Below are positions 44,132 to 53,298 of a stretch of 64,000 nucleotides of DNA, one piece after another (position 1 is the first letter of the stretch; each line of letters starts with the position of its first letter). The notes under the pieces are model-generated. The model was given only the letters and a program-made list of their open reading frames with translations. It was not told the origin of the DNA and ran no database searches. A program made the translations under genes and the position numbers. This DNA is from Pirellulales bacterium (GTDB taxonomy: Bacteria; Planctomycetota; Planctomycetia; Pirellulales; JACPPG01). The DNA lies in contig DASYDW010000134.1 of NCBI GenBank assembly GCA_036499395.1, positions 99,006 to 163,005 of the forward strand. Direction: 5' to 3'.

Positions 44132-44693
44132 GTCAGCACTCCTTGGGTTTGGGGCTACAAGGAACTCCCGCGACCCCTTGTCGCGGATGCTCCCCTTTAC
44201 CAAAACCCGGCTTACATAGCTTCTTGACGGACGCTACCGATCCAGATAGCGGTAGGTGGCATCAATTTGCTCTTACTTTTGGGCAATCGCCTTCGATGCT
44301 CGCGATTTGCACCCGGAAGCGTCAATCGACTCTTGGAGCAACTGACAAATCTCGTCCATTGCGTCCTGGCCTTTTGTTGCATCCCGAATTCTACCAAATG
44401 ACAACGCCCCGCATTCCTTGCGGGGCGACACGGGGTACCGTATTGGCACAGCAAAATCGTTACGTCGATCAACCACTTGCGCTCAAGCTGAATGGACTTA
44501 AAAGTCGTCAAGCTAGGAATGTGGCCAGCTGCATATTTGATGGTCTTGCGGTGGGGATGATTACTACTAGCAGCGGATTACTGGCAGGAACGATCCGTTC
44601 GCGGTCCCGACGGCGCCCTCCCACGATTGCCCCCCTGAAAGTCGTCGAAATCTACCCACCATTATCTGTGAGCAAGACCTGGTCTCTCTAACC
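44132..44693. other. Non-coding stretch right of the IS110 pseudogene
   Basis: About 560 bp. Holds a hairpin CGCCCCGC (44405-44412), loop ATTCCTT, GCGGGGCG (44420-44427). A small leftward frame at 44273-44476 ends with MDEICQLLQESIDASG and could be the truncated start of a regulator cut by the IS; very weak. The first part may encode the IS110 bridge RNA. Confidence 0.35.
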
Positions 44694-44888
44694 TCACTGT
44701 CCTCGTTGTTCCTGCATCCTGTATTCGTTCAGATTCAGGTGGTAGGCGCTGTTGTTCCGGAGAAGTGATTCCGGTGTCAAATTGATTGATCGCGGCACGT
44801 AAGTACTAATCGGGGCCATCACATCAAACTTCTTTTCATCCGTGATCGACTGAAGTTCCGGTATTGAAATGCGATTTTCATCGCTCAA
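44694..44888 (-). CDS. Small hypothetical protein
   Basis: 64 residues with a TTG start at 44888; no ATG. Starts SDENRISIPELQSITDEKK. Protein-like composition but no ribosome-binding site, and the start lies within a 24-bp palindrome. Unknown; may be a remnant. Confidence 0.3.
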   Translation of the reverse strand: MSDENRISIPELQSITDEKKFDVMAPISTYVPRSINLTPESLLRNNSAYHLNLNEYRMQEQRGQ

Positions 44889-44902
44889 CAGGTTGAGCGA
44901 TG
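44879..44902. promoter_or_regulatory. 24-bp near-perfect palindrome
   Basis: CATCGCTCAAC (44879-44889), centre AG, GTTGAGCGATG (44892-44902). Eleven-bp perfect arms with only two central bases suggest a protein-binding site rather than an RNA hairpin. It lies about 215 bp downstream of the KAP gene. Confidence 0.5.
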
Positions 44903-45116
44903 GTTTGGGCAGTGATTATGGGCAATGGGATCGCCTCCGAGACCAGCGGCGCTCATTCCAGCGTTTACAAAACAACCGAGAATCGGGATCGCACCAGCAA
45001 TTGCAGTAACGCCAGGGCACCGAGGTCTAAGACGCCCTCTATCAGGAGGCACTCGGAGCCCTGATCCTGCTGTTTTCCGCACCATAGACTGAACCAAATC
45101 TTAGGCGAGATTATTG

Positions 45117-47669
45117 CTAGGTGCCCTGGCCAGATCCGAATGAGCCTCCGCGGTCGGGAACTTCGTGTTCTCTCGTCGTCGAGATCCTATTCGCGATTGC
45201 TTCCCGTCCTTGCGAGCCAAAGAAATCAAGCAAGCCGCGCAAAAGCCTTAACCGACTGGAATCGTTTGACTTTTCAAGGACAGGCAGCTGCGACTCAAGT
45301 GTCCCCAAAAGTCTGCGGATCGAATCTTCATTCAACTGCGTTTTTACCAGATCCGTCGCTATCATCGCGTGGTACTGTTCAAACGGGCTTCGAGGATCTC
45401 CGATCGCAGTCAGCAGCAGCGGCAGGCCTTCGGGCGACGGCGCCGCTTGAAGACACGCAAGAGCGACAATTCGCTGACCATCACTGCCTTGAAACCAGCC
45501 GACTATTTCGTCGAACTCAATAGCAGCCTTTAGCGCAGCGCTCCGAATGCGGAGCACAATAGCATCCATTTCGGCGGTTCGCCTGTCGCCCGGCGCCTGA
45601 GTCTTCCGCACTTTCTCATACTCGACCGCGAAGCTATCCATCTGTGCCCGTGCTTCACGCTTGATTTGAGCAGTCTCAAGATCATTTCCCTCACGTTCCC
45701 GCCGCCCGCCCACGTTCGACTGCGTGTTCGACGGCTCGGGGCGGGCTGGCGACACCTGAAGAAGCTCCTCACATTGCACTTCGCTTAGGCCAAAAACGGA
45801 CCTGTCCGGCTCACCGGCGAATTGCCCATCCTTCACACATCCGTAGCGGATCAGATTCATCAACTCGGCCTGTTCGCTCCAATACTGTTCCTGGGGCCGA
45901 ATGTTGGGAGTTACTTCGTCGGAATTCGCAATAGCATCAAGGCGGGCAAGAAGGCTAGGGTTTACAAGCCAGGCATTCGCGAAGCCGGGCCATCGCAGAA
46001 ACACCGCCGTGAGCTTGCCCAATTGTTGCGGCGTCAACTTTCTCCTTCCGTCAATGGAATCGAGCAGTCCGGTCTGCACAGCAATGTAAAACTTCAGACG
46101 GAATAGATTAACGAACTGCTTGAGGCGGCGTGGATTTGCATCCAGCGCGGGAGCTGCCATTAGGGCAACGTCGGCAATCAGCGAATCGTCGCCTTCAAGC
46201 AAAAGGATGAACGCGTCGCGATGGATCTGCTGTTCATTGGTTGCTGTTGAGTTGGATTCACGCGAGCCAATGGCCACGTCTCGGCGCGTATTCTGCCCGC
46301 CCTCAAACTCTGCTGGCGTTTTCTTCCTTTGGCCTGACGTCGAAACATAGGATGCCAACCGGCGCCAGATATTCTCGAAGCGCCCGCCTGGAGCGTCGGC
46401 AACCACGCTTCCGCGCGATATGCTCTTAAGGAATGACTTTAACTGGGTTTGACCGGCGGCCGGCACCGCAAAAGGAAGCTGGATGAATTTTTCAAGAAAG
46501 GCGTACCCGAAATCCAGATCGCGTCGCACGATAGTGCTCGCCGACGCCGAATCCGACAGATTCGGAGACAGGTAGGGAAGTAGGCTTTCGTACTTGACTG
46601 CTATACCAGCTGCAACCGTCTTGCGATCCATTCCAATAATGAAGATGAGCCGTTCGTCGTCACTTATCAGCAAATTGATCGCGCCCATCAATTCGGCTGC
46701 CTTCGGCACTGCACACCGATCGAGGTCGTCGATGAACACGTATATTCGATTTTGACGGTACACATATGCGTTTACGACCTTCCTGAAATCCGCTTGAAGG
46801 TTGTCAATGAAGGACAGTCGTCCCTCGTAGTTGGGCTTGTTCACATGTTCGCGCAGTTTAATTTCAAGAGGATTGCCAACGAGTTTCCTGGCCTGAAACC
46901 AGATCAATAGAGAAATGGCAACCGAAGCAGCGCTGCCCGTTCCAAAGACGAGGGTTGTGAGCGCCGATGCCCCTCTCGGCCGTTGGCGCCCGCTCGCAAC
47001 AATCCCGCCGCCATTCGGTTCACCTTGACCGTCGACCGTCTTGCTGTCGCCTCCCTTTTCTGAACCCAACATCGCCAATTGGTTCGAAAGGTTTTCCGCC
47101 CATGGTGTGCCGTGGTAGAACACGAGCGTCGGAAGCGAAATTGCCAGAAGAACAAGCGCTGTCCAAAGGCAAAGCGCAAACAGGGCATCAAACCATCCTT
47201 CTGCCCAGTTGAACCGCTGAATGAATAATCGGATAGGTGCCGTGCAGCGAGTGACAAACGAGCTTTGACGGCGGACCGTACCAGTAAACGCCAGTGCAAA
47301 CGAGGCCCACAGTTCCTCGTCCTTGTCGTGGAGCCATGCATTGAATCGAACGATCACTGGTCTGCTGTTCGAAGGTTTCTTGCCTCGTAGCGGAGTCCCG
47401 TCGGCCTCAAGCTGTTCAGCCAATTGCTCCATGAAGGACGACTTACCGCTGCCCCATGCGCCTTCAATAGATACAGTTAGCGGCGGCATAGTTCCAGGGC
47501 TCTTAAGGAATTTTGCTAGCGCCAGTACATACGGACCAAAACCTAAATGGTCAACTGACGCTACGCGGTCGCTAACGCTGTTTGCGTCGATCGAAGGCCC
47601 CGACCTGTGATTGCCCGTCAGCTCGCTGGAAGCATTCAAGGTCGAGTTTGCAGTTTCTTCAGCGGCCAT
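45117..47669 (-). CDS. KAP-family P-loop NTPase with transmembrane segments
   Basis: 850 residues, ATG 47669 after AAGGGGG. Walker A GAWGSGKSS at 70-78, RFNAWLHDKDEELWASFA at about 108-125 and Walker B YVFIDDLDRC at 310-319 are diagnostic of KAP NTPases. Two helices at about 162-185 and 237-257 sit inside the P-loop domain, the insertion typical of this family, so it is bound to the membrane with the NTPase cytosolic. The C-terminal 350 residues are helical, with a charged tail. Animal members organise membrane signalling (Kidins220); bacterial ones occur in plasmids and in defence-like islands (for example with PifA-type exclusion). A phage-defence role is plausible here, unproven. Confidence 0.85.
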   Translation of the reverse strand: MAAEETANSTLNASSELTGNHRSGPSIDANSVSDRVASVDHLGFGPYVLALAKFLKSPGTMPPLTVSIEGAWGSGKSSFMEQLAEQLEADGTPLRGKKPSNSRPVIVRFNAWLHDKDEELWASFALAFTGTVRRQSSFVTRCTAPIRLFIQRFNWAEGWFDALFALCLWTALVLLAISLPTLVFYHGTPWAENLSNQLAMLGSEKGGDSKTVDGQGEPNGGGIVASGRQRPRGASALTTLVFGTGSAASVAISLLIWFQARKLVGNPLEIKLREHVNKPNYEGRLSFIDNLQADFRKVVNAYVYRQNRIYVFIDDLDRCAVPKAAELMGAINLLISDDERLIFIIGMDRKTVAAGIAVKYESLLPYLSPNLSDSASASTIVRRDLDFGYAFLEKFIQLPFAVPAAGQTQLKSFLKSISRGSVVADAPGGRFENIWRRLASYVSTSGQRKKTPAEFEGGQNTRRDVAIGSRESNSTATNEQQIHRDAFILLLEGDDSLIADVALMAAPALDANPRRLKQFVNLFRLKFYIAVQTGLLDSIDGRRKLTPQQLGKLTAVFLRWPGFANAWLVNPSLLARLDAIANSDEVTPNIRPQEQYWSEQAELMNLIRYGCVKDGQFAGEPDRSVFGLSEVQCEELLQVSPARPEPSNTQSNVGGRREREGNDLETAQIKREARAQMDSFAVEYEKVRKTQAPGDRRTAEMDAIVLRIRSAALKAAIEFDEIVGWFQGSDGQRIVALACLQAAPSPEGLPLLLTAIGDPRSPFEQYHAMIATDLVKTQLNEDSIRRLLGTLESQLPVLEKSNDSSRLRLLRGLLDFFGSQGREAIANRISTTREHEVPDRGGSFGSGQGT

Positions 47670-48241
47670 CTAGTTATCCCCCTTTTCGCCACGGCCAAGT
47701 CATAAGTTTTTTCGTTGCCGATAATCGTAGTAATTGTAGCAGTCGGCCTTAGTCTTACGCGAATCGCGGTTTGCGGTTATCTGTTCTGGATACTGCGGTT
47801 CCTAACGGGTCCGGACGCATCGATGACGATACACGTCCTGATAGGGCGTAGCCCAGTCGAACGCCTGGATTGCACCGGCGAAGGTAGCAGCCCCTGCTGA
47901 CGCAACTCACAGAGCGAGAAACGCTGAATGCATCCCTGCCTCAGCGAATCAACTGATGGAAGTCAGGCGGCCATCCGAATCCGCCTGTCAGTCATCTGAC
48001 AATGGGTCATTCGCAGCGAATAGAAGCTCCAGGCCCCTCCCCGCGGCTGCTCAGCGGCATAATTCGCCGCCGTGATGACGATAATGAGTCCAGCCCTAGG
48101 ATTCCGTTAGCTGTTCAACGTTGGTGCGTGTGCTAAGATCGACGGACGATTTCTAGAGCACTCATTAACTGGCCGGCACAAGTTGCACTTAATCCGCTGC
48201 TGCCTCAATGGCGATCCAACTCCAACTGTAGGTGCATCGAC
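47670..48241. other. Intergenic region upstream of the KAP gene
   Basis: About 570 bp between divergently oriented genes, so it should carry promoters for both. A 61-codon frame at 47715-47900 is hydrophobic at its start but lacks a ribosome-binding site; I do not call it. Confidence 0.35.
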
Positions 48242-49084
48242 ATGGACACTGGAGCCCGTCTTTTTCCTGGAGAAGTTTTGGTTGTTGGCGGCCACCGATT
48301 GGCTCTGCTCGAAATCACGAACACAACGGTGCTGATAAAACCCAGCTGGGGCGACGGCACACCATTTGAGATTCGTTCAGGACGAGGCGTCCCAGTTCCG
48401 AACGCAATTATTTCGATTTTCCAACTGCACGACAACTCTGTCACGCTGAACATAAATGACCATGGTCGCCAGGAGATTCTCGTCGACCGGCGCTCAGGTG
48501 AAGTTGAGTTGCATATCTACATCGCTGATGCGCAGCCGGACTTCGAATTCCAGCAGATCGAGCGTATCCAATACGCGGCAGGCGCGTTTCTAGAGGAGTT
48601 TGGCTTCGAGGCGGTTCCTGAACATGATCCGATGACGGTATTCGGTTCCTGGGATTGGCGAATGTGGTTCCAGCAAAAGAAACCACAAATTGAGCAGGAA
48701 CTAGGTGACGCCTATGCAGAGATGAAAGAGTCTCTGCGACTTCAGCACGTGGACACCCATGCGGCAAATGTTTTCAGCACTCGTGCTACAGCCGCACATG
48801 ACCTCATCGGATCATTGGAACCGTACGAGGAGGTTGTCGTGCGGTTTGGTGACGTCCTGCTGGTCAAAGCAACGGTCAATGGCAAGAGCCGACTTATCGT
48901 AGAGAATGTTACACCAGCCCTGAGTCGCCAGCTCGCCGCTAATCCACTTTTAACACGTGACCCACACGCCTTCTTCACATTGTTGTCTAACCAGTCCGCT
49001 GAGCACCAAGCTGATCCGCAAATAATTGCGCAGAATCCAAAAGTAGAACTCGAACACGCTCCGCCAGAGACGTACAACGAATAA
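48242..49084 (+). CDS. Hypothetical protein, two-domain
   Basis: 280 residues. N-terminal beta-rich part (FPGEVLVVGGHRLALLEI, then NAIISIFQLHDNSVTLNI) of about 110 residues, then a helical part with WDWRMWFQQKKPQIEQELG, then a short strand-rich segment and a polar tail. No membrane segments or signal peptide. Divergent from the KAP gene with about 570 bp between. I do not recognise the family. Confidence 0.55.
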   Translation: MDTGARLFPGEVLVVGGHRLALLEITNTTVLIKPSWGDGTPFEIRSGRGVPVPNAIISIFQLHDNSVTLNINDHGRQEILVDRRSGEVELHIYIADAQPDFEFQQIERIQYAAGAFLEEFGFEAVPEHDPMTVFGSWDWRMWFQQKKPQIEQELGDAYAEMKESLRLQHVDTHAANVFSTRATAAHDLIGSLEPYEEVVVRFGDVLLVKATVNGKSRLIVENVTPALSRQLAANPLLTRDPHAFFTLLSNQSAEHQADPQIIAQNPKVELEHAPPETYNE

Positions 49085-49208
49085 GGACTAAATAGATCGC
49101 CCTTGTGGCTGCTTCATCTCATTGGCCGACGAGGCCCCGGCAAAGTGAGAAGCGTCAGCGCAATTCACACAGGCCAGTTTGAACCGACAAGGCCGATGTC
49201 AGATGAGA

Positions 49209-49433
49209 TCAAGGGGCTACTACCTGCACATGGCCGGGAGTTTGACCGTGTGGACGTGAGACGGTGATCCGTACGTCGCAGCCTAGCATGTTAAGGAAGC
49301 GGAACAGCCTGTCCGTAGAAAAACCGTCCAGCCGCCCGCCTCGTTGCGTCGGAATAGAGCCAGCAACTTCTGCAACGATCGCAGATCGCTGGCCCCCACC
49401 GAGGGACACTCCAAAAGCTGCATTCGGCAACAA
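49209..49433 (-). pseudogene. Remnant of a HigA-like XRE antitoxin
   Basis: The C-terminal 45 residues (GRLDGFSTDRLFRFLNMLG, then CDVRITV and GHVQVVA) match the C-terminal signature of a common XRE antitoxin. The expected helix-turn-helix upstream, where LLGxxQPxVSxLLxGR should precede, is shortened and unrecognisable, so the gene is degraded. No partner toxin was found. Confidence 0.5.
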
Positions 49434-49619
49434 TCGGAACGATCGAGCATCCGCTGGGGAAGTTCGAGAGATCGCTTCGACTCGTCCCGATCAAGGCGAC
49501 AACGGACAATGTCGAGACCGTTACGCGTTATGTCCTCGATCAACTGGACTTGAAGGCCGTGCCAGGGATGCCACGGGTAGAAGACTTCCCGAGGGACGCT
49601 GATCTGGGTCTTGTGTTGT

Positions 49620-49699
49620 TCAGTTGTACAACACCATCAGACCGCACAGCTCGTTGGGCTACCGGCCCCCTGCACCGAAGGCGACTCGGCCGTGGTCTT
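49620..49699 (+). pseudogene. IS3-family transposase C-terminal fragment (left of intron)
   Basis: Reads YNTIRPHSSLGYRPPAPKA, the end of the IS3-type OrfB integrase domain. It continues on the far side of the intron at 51693, giving PLPLRSSSRPRPKNNSTKL and a stop. Everything upstream of the fragment is missing. Confidence 0.8.
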
Positions 49700-49740
49700 G
49701 TCGAGTAGGCGCGGCGGGTTACCCCGCCGCACCTCTCACA

Positions 49741-49771
49741 GAACCGGACTTGTGGGCCACACATCCGGCTC
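49741..49771 (-). ncRNA. Group II intron catalytic domain V
   Basis: A 31-nt hairpin: GAGCCGGA / TCCGGTTC arms with internal bulge, the catalytic heart of the ribozyme. Pairing and position just before domain VI agree with the family. The GAGC/GGUUC pattern is typical. Confidence 0.8.
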
Positions 49772-49785
49772 TTTGGGCTAATATC

Positions 49786-51258
49786 TCAGCAGTCAAACAG
49801 CAGTTGCTGTTTCGAGACCGGCAAGTCAGCGTGGAGACGCTTCCACTCGAACCACAGCGACACCAGACGCTCGTGAAACCAAGCGTTACGGTACGCTTGC
49901 GTGAGACCGGGTAGATTGCTGCGTCGCCACGACCCACACCGCCGATAAGCGGTGCGGGCCGCCGTCTGCTTGCGAAAGCCGCGTTGAATCAAGTGACGAC
50001 AGAGATAGCGGGGTCTTTTCTTCTGATGAACGATGATCGCCCGCAGCCGTCGCCGGATGTGGGCATCGAAACGCCAGAAGAGTGTGGCTCCTTCTTCGGT
50101 ACAAATCCGAAAATAGCCAAACCATCCGTTCAGATAACGGTTTAGCCCCGCCACGCACTCACTGAACGATTGACCCCAAGTACGGGGCGTAAGCTCCCGA
50201 GTTTTGGCATCCATGCGTTCCTTGGTACGGGCCGAGATGTGGATCTCGACTTGCCCTACTCGACTCTCGCACAGCCGAAAGCCAAGAAAGTGCACCTCTG
50301 CTGGCCGGGCAACTTTACTCTTCTCCTCATTCACAAGCAGTCGTAAACGCTGCTCGATGAAGTTACGGACAGAGCTCATTGCCCGTTGACCGGCACGCTC
50401 GCTGCGCACAAAGATGTTGCAGTCGTCCGCATAGCGGACAAATCGCAATCCTCTGCGTTGCAGCTCCCAATCGAACTCATCCAAGACGATGTTCGACAAG
50501 AGCGGCGAGAGAGGACCGTCTTGCGGCGTTCCCTCTTCGGTTGCGACTCGCATGCCGTCCGGTAACACAACTCTCGCCTTGAGCATGCGACGTATGAGGT
50601 CGATGATACGGCGGTCGGCGATCCTGTGACTCAATCGGTCCAGTAATCGCTGATGGTGAACTCTGTCAAAGAACTTTGACAGATCGATGTCCACTACGAC
50701 TCCGTATCCGGCTTCCACATATGTCTTCGCTTCGGCGATAGCCGTGTGCCCGCCCCGAGCCGATCGAAAGCCGTGGCTGCTCCCGTGAAAGGTCGGTTCG
50801 TAGATCGAGTCCAGAACCTGGAGTACGGCCTGCTGTACCCATCGATCGATCACGTTCGGAATGCCCAGTCCCCTTTGACCCCCGCCCGGTTTGGGAATCC
50901 AAACTCGTCGAATGTCGCCAGGTTGGTACGATCCGTCAAGCAGATGACGTCGCAGTTGTGGGAGCAGTTTGGGAGCTGCTTGGACCACTTCGATGACGCT
51001 ACAGCCATCGACACCCGAAGCGCCTTGATTACGCGCCACGTTCAAGAGCGCCGTCGCCAAGTTCGGCTCCGACGCAACTTGCTCCAACAGCCAACTGGTG
51101 TCGGCTGTTGTGGTGACGAGATCGGTCGCGGTCGTGAGTTTCGCTTTGTGCAGCAGGTGAGCCCGCCCGCCGGATGCGTCCGGAGGATTGGCCGTTCTGC
51201 CCCCTTGCGGGCTGTCGGCGAACACGAAGCTCAGTTGGCGTCGTCTCGTACTTCTCAA
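49786..51258 (-). CDS. ltrA: Group II intron reverse transcriptase-maturase
   Basis: 490 residues. RT motifs in order: IPKPGGGQRGLGIP (about 121-134), HGFRSARGGHTAI (162-174), DIDLSKFFDRV (190-200), GTPQDGPLSPLLSNI (243-257), and the active site YADD at 276-279; then the maturase (GIIM) domain, with FLGFRLC and LNRYLNGWFGYFR. No H-N-H endonuclease domain is evident at the C-terminus. The enzyme splices the intron RNA and copies it into new DNA sites. All catalytic residues are present, so the intron may be active. Confidence 0.92.
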   Translation of the reverse strand: MRSTRRRQLSFVFADSPQGGRTANPPDASGGRAHLLHKAKLTTATDLVTTTADTSWLLEQVASEPNLATALLNVARNQGASGVDGCSVIEVVQAAPKLLPQLRRHLLDGSYQPGDIRRVWIPKPGGGQRGLGIPNVIDRWVQQAVLQVLDSIYEPTFHGSSHGFRSARGGHTAIAEAKTYVEAGYGVVVDIDLSKFFDRVHHQRLLDRLSHRIADRRIIDLIRRMLKARVVLPDGMRVATEEGTPQDGPLSPLLSNIVLDEFDWELQRRGLRFVRYADDCNIFVRSERAGQRAMSSVRNFIEQRLRLLVNEEKSKVARPAEVHFLGFRLCESRVGQVEIHISARTKERMDAKTRELTPRTWGQSFSECVAGLNRYLNGWFGYFRICTEEGATLFWRFDAHIRRRLRAIIVHQKKRPRYLCRHLIQRGFRKQTAARTAYRRCGSWRRSNLPGLTQAYRNAWFHERLVSLWFEWKRLHADLPVSKQQLLFDC

Positions 51259-51692
51259 CCCATCATCCCCTTCGCTCCATCGGCTTTCACCAAATTCATC
51301 GCTACTATGGGATGATCCGACTTCTCCTCAGACATAAGGCACGCGTCATCGCTTTCTTGTGCCCTACCGCTATTGCGGATCTGAGGAGATCTGCTGGGGT
51401 AAGAGTGAAGAGCTTCCTGCCGCCACCGTCCCCAATACCGTTCCGACCGCGGTTGGAAGTTGGGCGTCGCGTTAACGGGCACGCTCACCCAGGTCGGACC
51501 GGCCTTACAGGGCTTCACTTGCGTTCGGTGCTGCGTTTTGCCTCGGGCTTCCATCCCACACGCCCTCACAGGAAAGACCACGACCGTCAAATCCGGTCGT
51601 CATCTCGTGCAGTTACCTCCGGCTTACGGTTGCCTCCAACAGACTCCGTAGGGGACTTCCACCCCCAGCAATTCACTCATGCCCAGCGCACC

Positions 51693-51785
51693 CGCTTCCG
51701 CTGCGCTCCAGCTCCAGACCACGGCCGAAGAACAACAGCACCAAACTCTAACTTAAACACCGGTATCTTTGGTGGGGGCAGGTCA
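51693..51785 (+). pseudogene. IS3-family transposase tail and right inverted repeat
   Basis: Continues the fragment at 49620-49699 and ends with the inverted-repeat-like GGTGGGGGCAGGTCA at 51771-51785, complement of TGACCTGCCCCCACC, typical of IS3-group ends. This is the right boundary of the old IS copy. Confidence 0.75.
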
Positions 51786-52063
51786 GGCCGGATCCGTGAT
51801 CAGCAGCGTGGGCCGATGGCCCGGGGGGACTGGCTCGATGATTTCTTCCGCAATCAAAACACACTAGTTAAGTGACGGACGGCCTACTCGTACGTAAGAA
51901 CTACCTACCCAATCAACTCCGGGATTTGGGGCACAAAGGCGTTTTGCAAGGCTTTCATTTAGTCCATGTGCAGCGTTCGACGTGCAATTGGCAAGCGGCT
52001 CCTTTAGACTTGTGCTCGTTGCCGATCTTCCATTTCGACGTTCAGCGGAAAGTCCGACACGCT

Positions 52064-53203
52064 ATGCACATTTCCAGATACACACGTGATCAAAGAGTTG
52101 GATTCACGATGGTAGAATTACTTGTGGTAATCGCCATCGTGGGCACTCTGACCGCTCTGCTCCTTCCCGCCGTACAATCCGCTCGAGAAGCCGCCCGTCG
52201 CAACCAATGCTCCAACAATCTCAAGCAACTGGGATTGGCATTGCACAATTATCAGGCGAGTCAGACGGTTTTTCCCCCAGCGGCGATGTATTTCAATGCC
52301 TCGGCAAGCGCGAGGACGTCATCCGTTCACATGGCGTTATTGCCGTACCTTGAACAAGAAAGCGTTGCTCTCGCGTCTTCAAATTTATCCAGCCAATCCC
52401 TTCAGCAACAAATTCCAACGTTCGATTGCCCAAGTGACCCATGCGTAGACGCGATCGTGGATGGTGGTGGGCCGAATCCCGATGCTTTGACGTATCGCTA
52501 TCCCATTACTTATGGTTTCAATTTTGGAACGTGGTTTCTTTACGATTGGGCGCGAAGGGTCGCAGGCGATGGCGCATTTCTCATCAATCAGTATCTAGGC
52601 CCCAATGCGGTCAACGATGGCCTCAGCAACACACTTGCTGTAGCCGAAGTCAAGGCTCAAATCGCATCCGGTGGATTAAGAATGGGTATTGGCTACATTC
52701 GCGGACTAAAAATTCCGAACTATTCCGATCCCACAAACCGATCTATTCTCACCACGCCGCAGGCGCTCTTTGCCCGTATTGGAGTAAATCAGAAGCAAGC
52801 AACTTTCAGCCAAGACGGCAGCACGCTCAACTCTAATCTGCACCTCGACTACAGTAGTCCGAGCGTCGTTCAGTCAGGATTCACAACGGCCTTCGCGCCG
52901 AATACGGCAATGCTGGTTACTGTTACCAATCAAACTGTGGGTACAGGGGCCGAGGTTGAGCAAGGCGGGGACCAATTGCAAGCCGTTACGGGAACCTTTG
53001 ACGTCGATTATGTATCCCTGCCTGAAGGAGCCATGACCGCGGATATCACGTTTGCAGCCGTGAACTCGCGCAGTTACCATGCGCGCCTCGTCAATGCTTT
53101 GTTTATGGATGGTTCCGTCCGACCTGTTAGTTCAAGCGTTGGATTGCTAGTCTGGAGAGCGCTCGGGACGAGGGGCGGTGCCGAGATCCTTGGAAGTTAC
53201 TGA
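52064..53203 (+). CDS. DUF1559-family pseudopilin-like protein
   Basis: 379 residues from ATG 52064 (MHISRYTRDQ). A longer in-frame start at 51872 is unlikely. Type IV-pilin-like N-terminus: GFTMVELLVVIAIVGTLTAL, with the Gly-Phe cleavage site for prepilin peptidase, then PAVQSAREAARRNQC and NNLKQLGLALHNY, the signature of DUF1559 (SBP_bac_10-type), hugely expanded in planctomycetes. The C-terminus FMDGSVRPV is the usual end motif. Probably an envelope fibre component or pseudopilin; actual role unknown. Confidence 0.92.
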   Translation: MHISRYTRDQRVGFTMVELLVVIAIVGTLTALLLPAVQSAREAARRNQCSNNLKQLGLALHNYQASQTVFPPAAMYFNASASARTSSVHMALLPYLEQESVALASSNLSSQSLQQQIPTFDCPSDPCVDAIVDGGGPNPDALTYRYPITYGFNFGTWFLYDWARRVAGDGAFLINQYLGPNAVNDGLSNTLAVAEVKAQIASGGLRMGIGYIRGLKIPNYSDPTNRSILTTPQALFARIGVNQKQATFSQDGSTLNSNLHLDYSSPSVVQSGFTTAFAPNTAMLVTVTNQTVGTGAEVEQGGDQLQAVTGTFDVDYVSLPEGAMTADITFAAVNSRSYHARLVNALFMDGSVRPVSSSVGLLVWRALGTRGGAEILGSY

Positions 53204-53298
53204 TGCTCGTGACGCTTCAGCGCGAGTCAAGGTGACCAAGGCCTTAAAACGTAATCTGGGTTTGCGGCTGCTTTCAAACTCGCGATCCTGGGCCCAAA

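Larger units (their letters stand above)
49700..51692 (-). mobile_element. Group II intron, full length, antisense to the IS3 remnant
   Basis: On the minus strand it begins GTGCGCTGGGCATGAG at 51692, the group II GUGYG start. It ends with a domain VI hairpin and GAC at 49700, fitting the usual AY 3' terminus. Domain V is at about 49741-49771 (minus strand GAGCCGGATGTG, internal loop, AAGTCCGGTTC). Total about 1,993 nt, with the maturase in domain IV. It sits inside the IS3-transposase remnant but in antisense orientation, so splicing cannot restore that gene. Confidence 0.85.

Noticed and set aside
44885..45097. 70-codon minus-strand frame with a hydrophobic middle
   Set aside because: No ribosome-binding site, overlaps the palindrome, C-terminal half irregular; too weak to call as a gene.
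51872..52063. Longer DUF1559 protein starting at 51872
   Set aside because: Pilin-like signal should be near the N-terminus; ATG 52064 puts GFT at residue 13-15.
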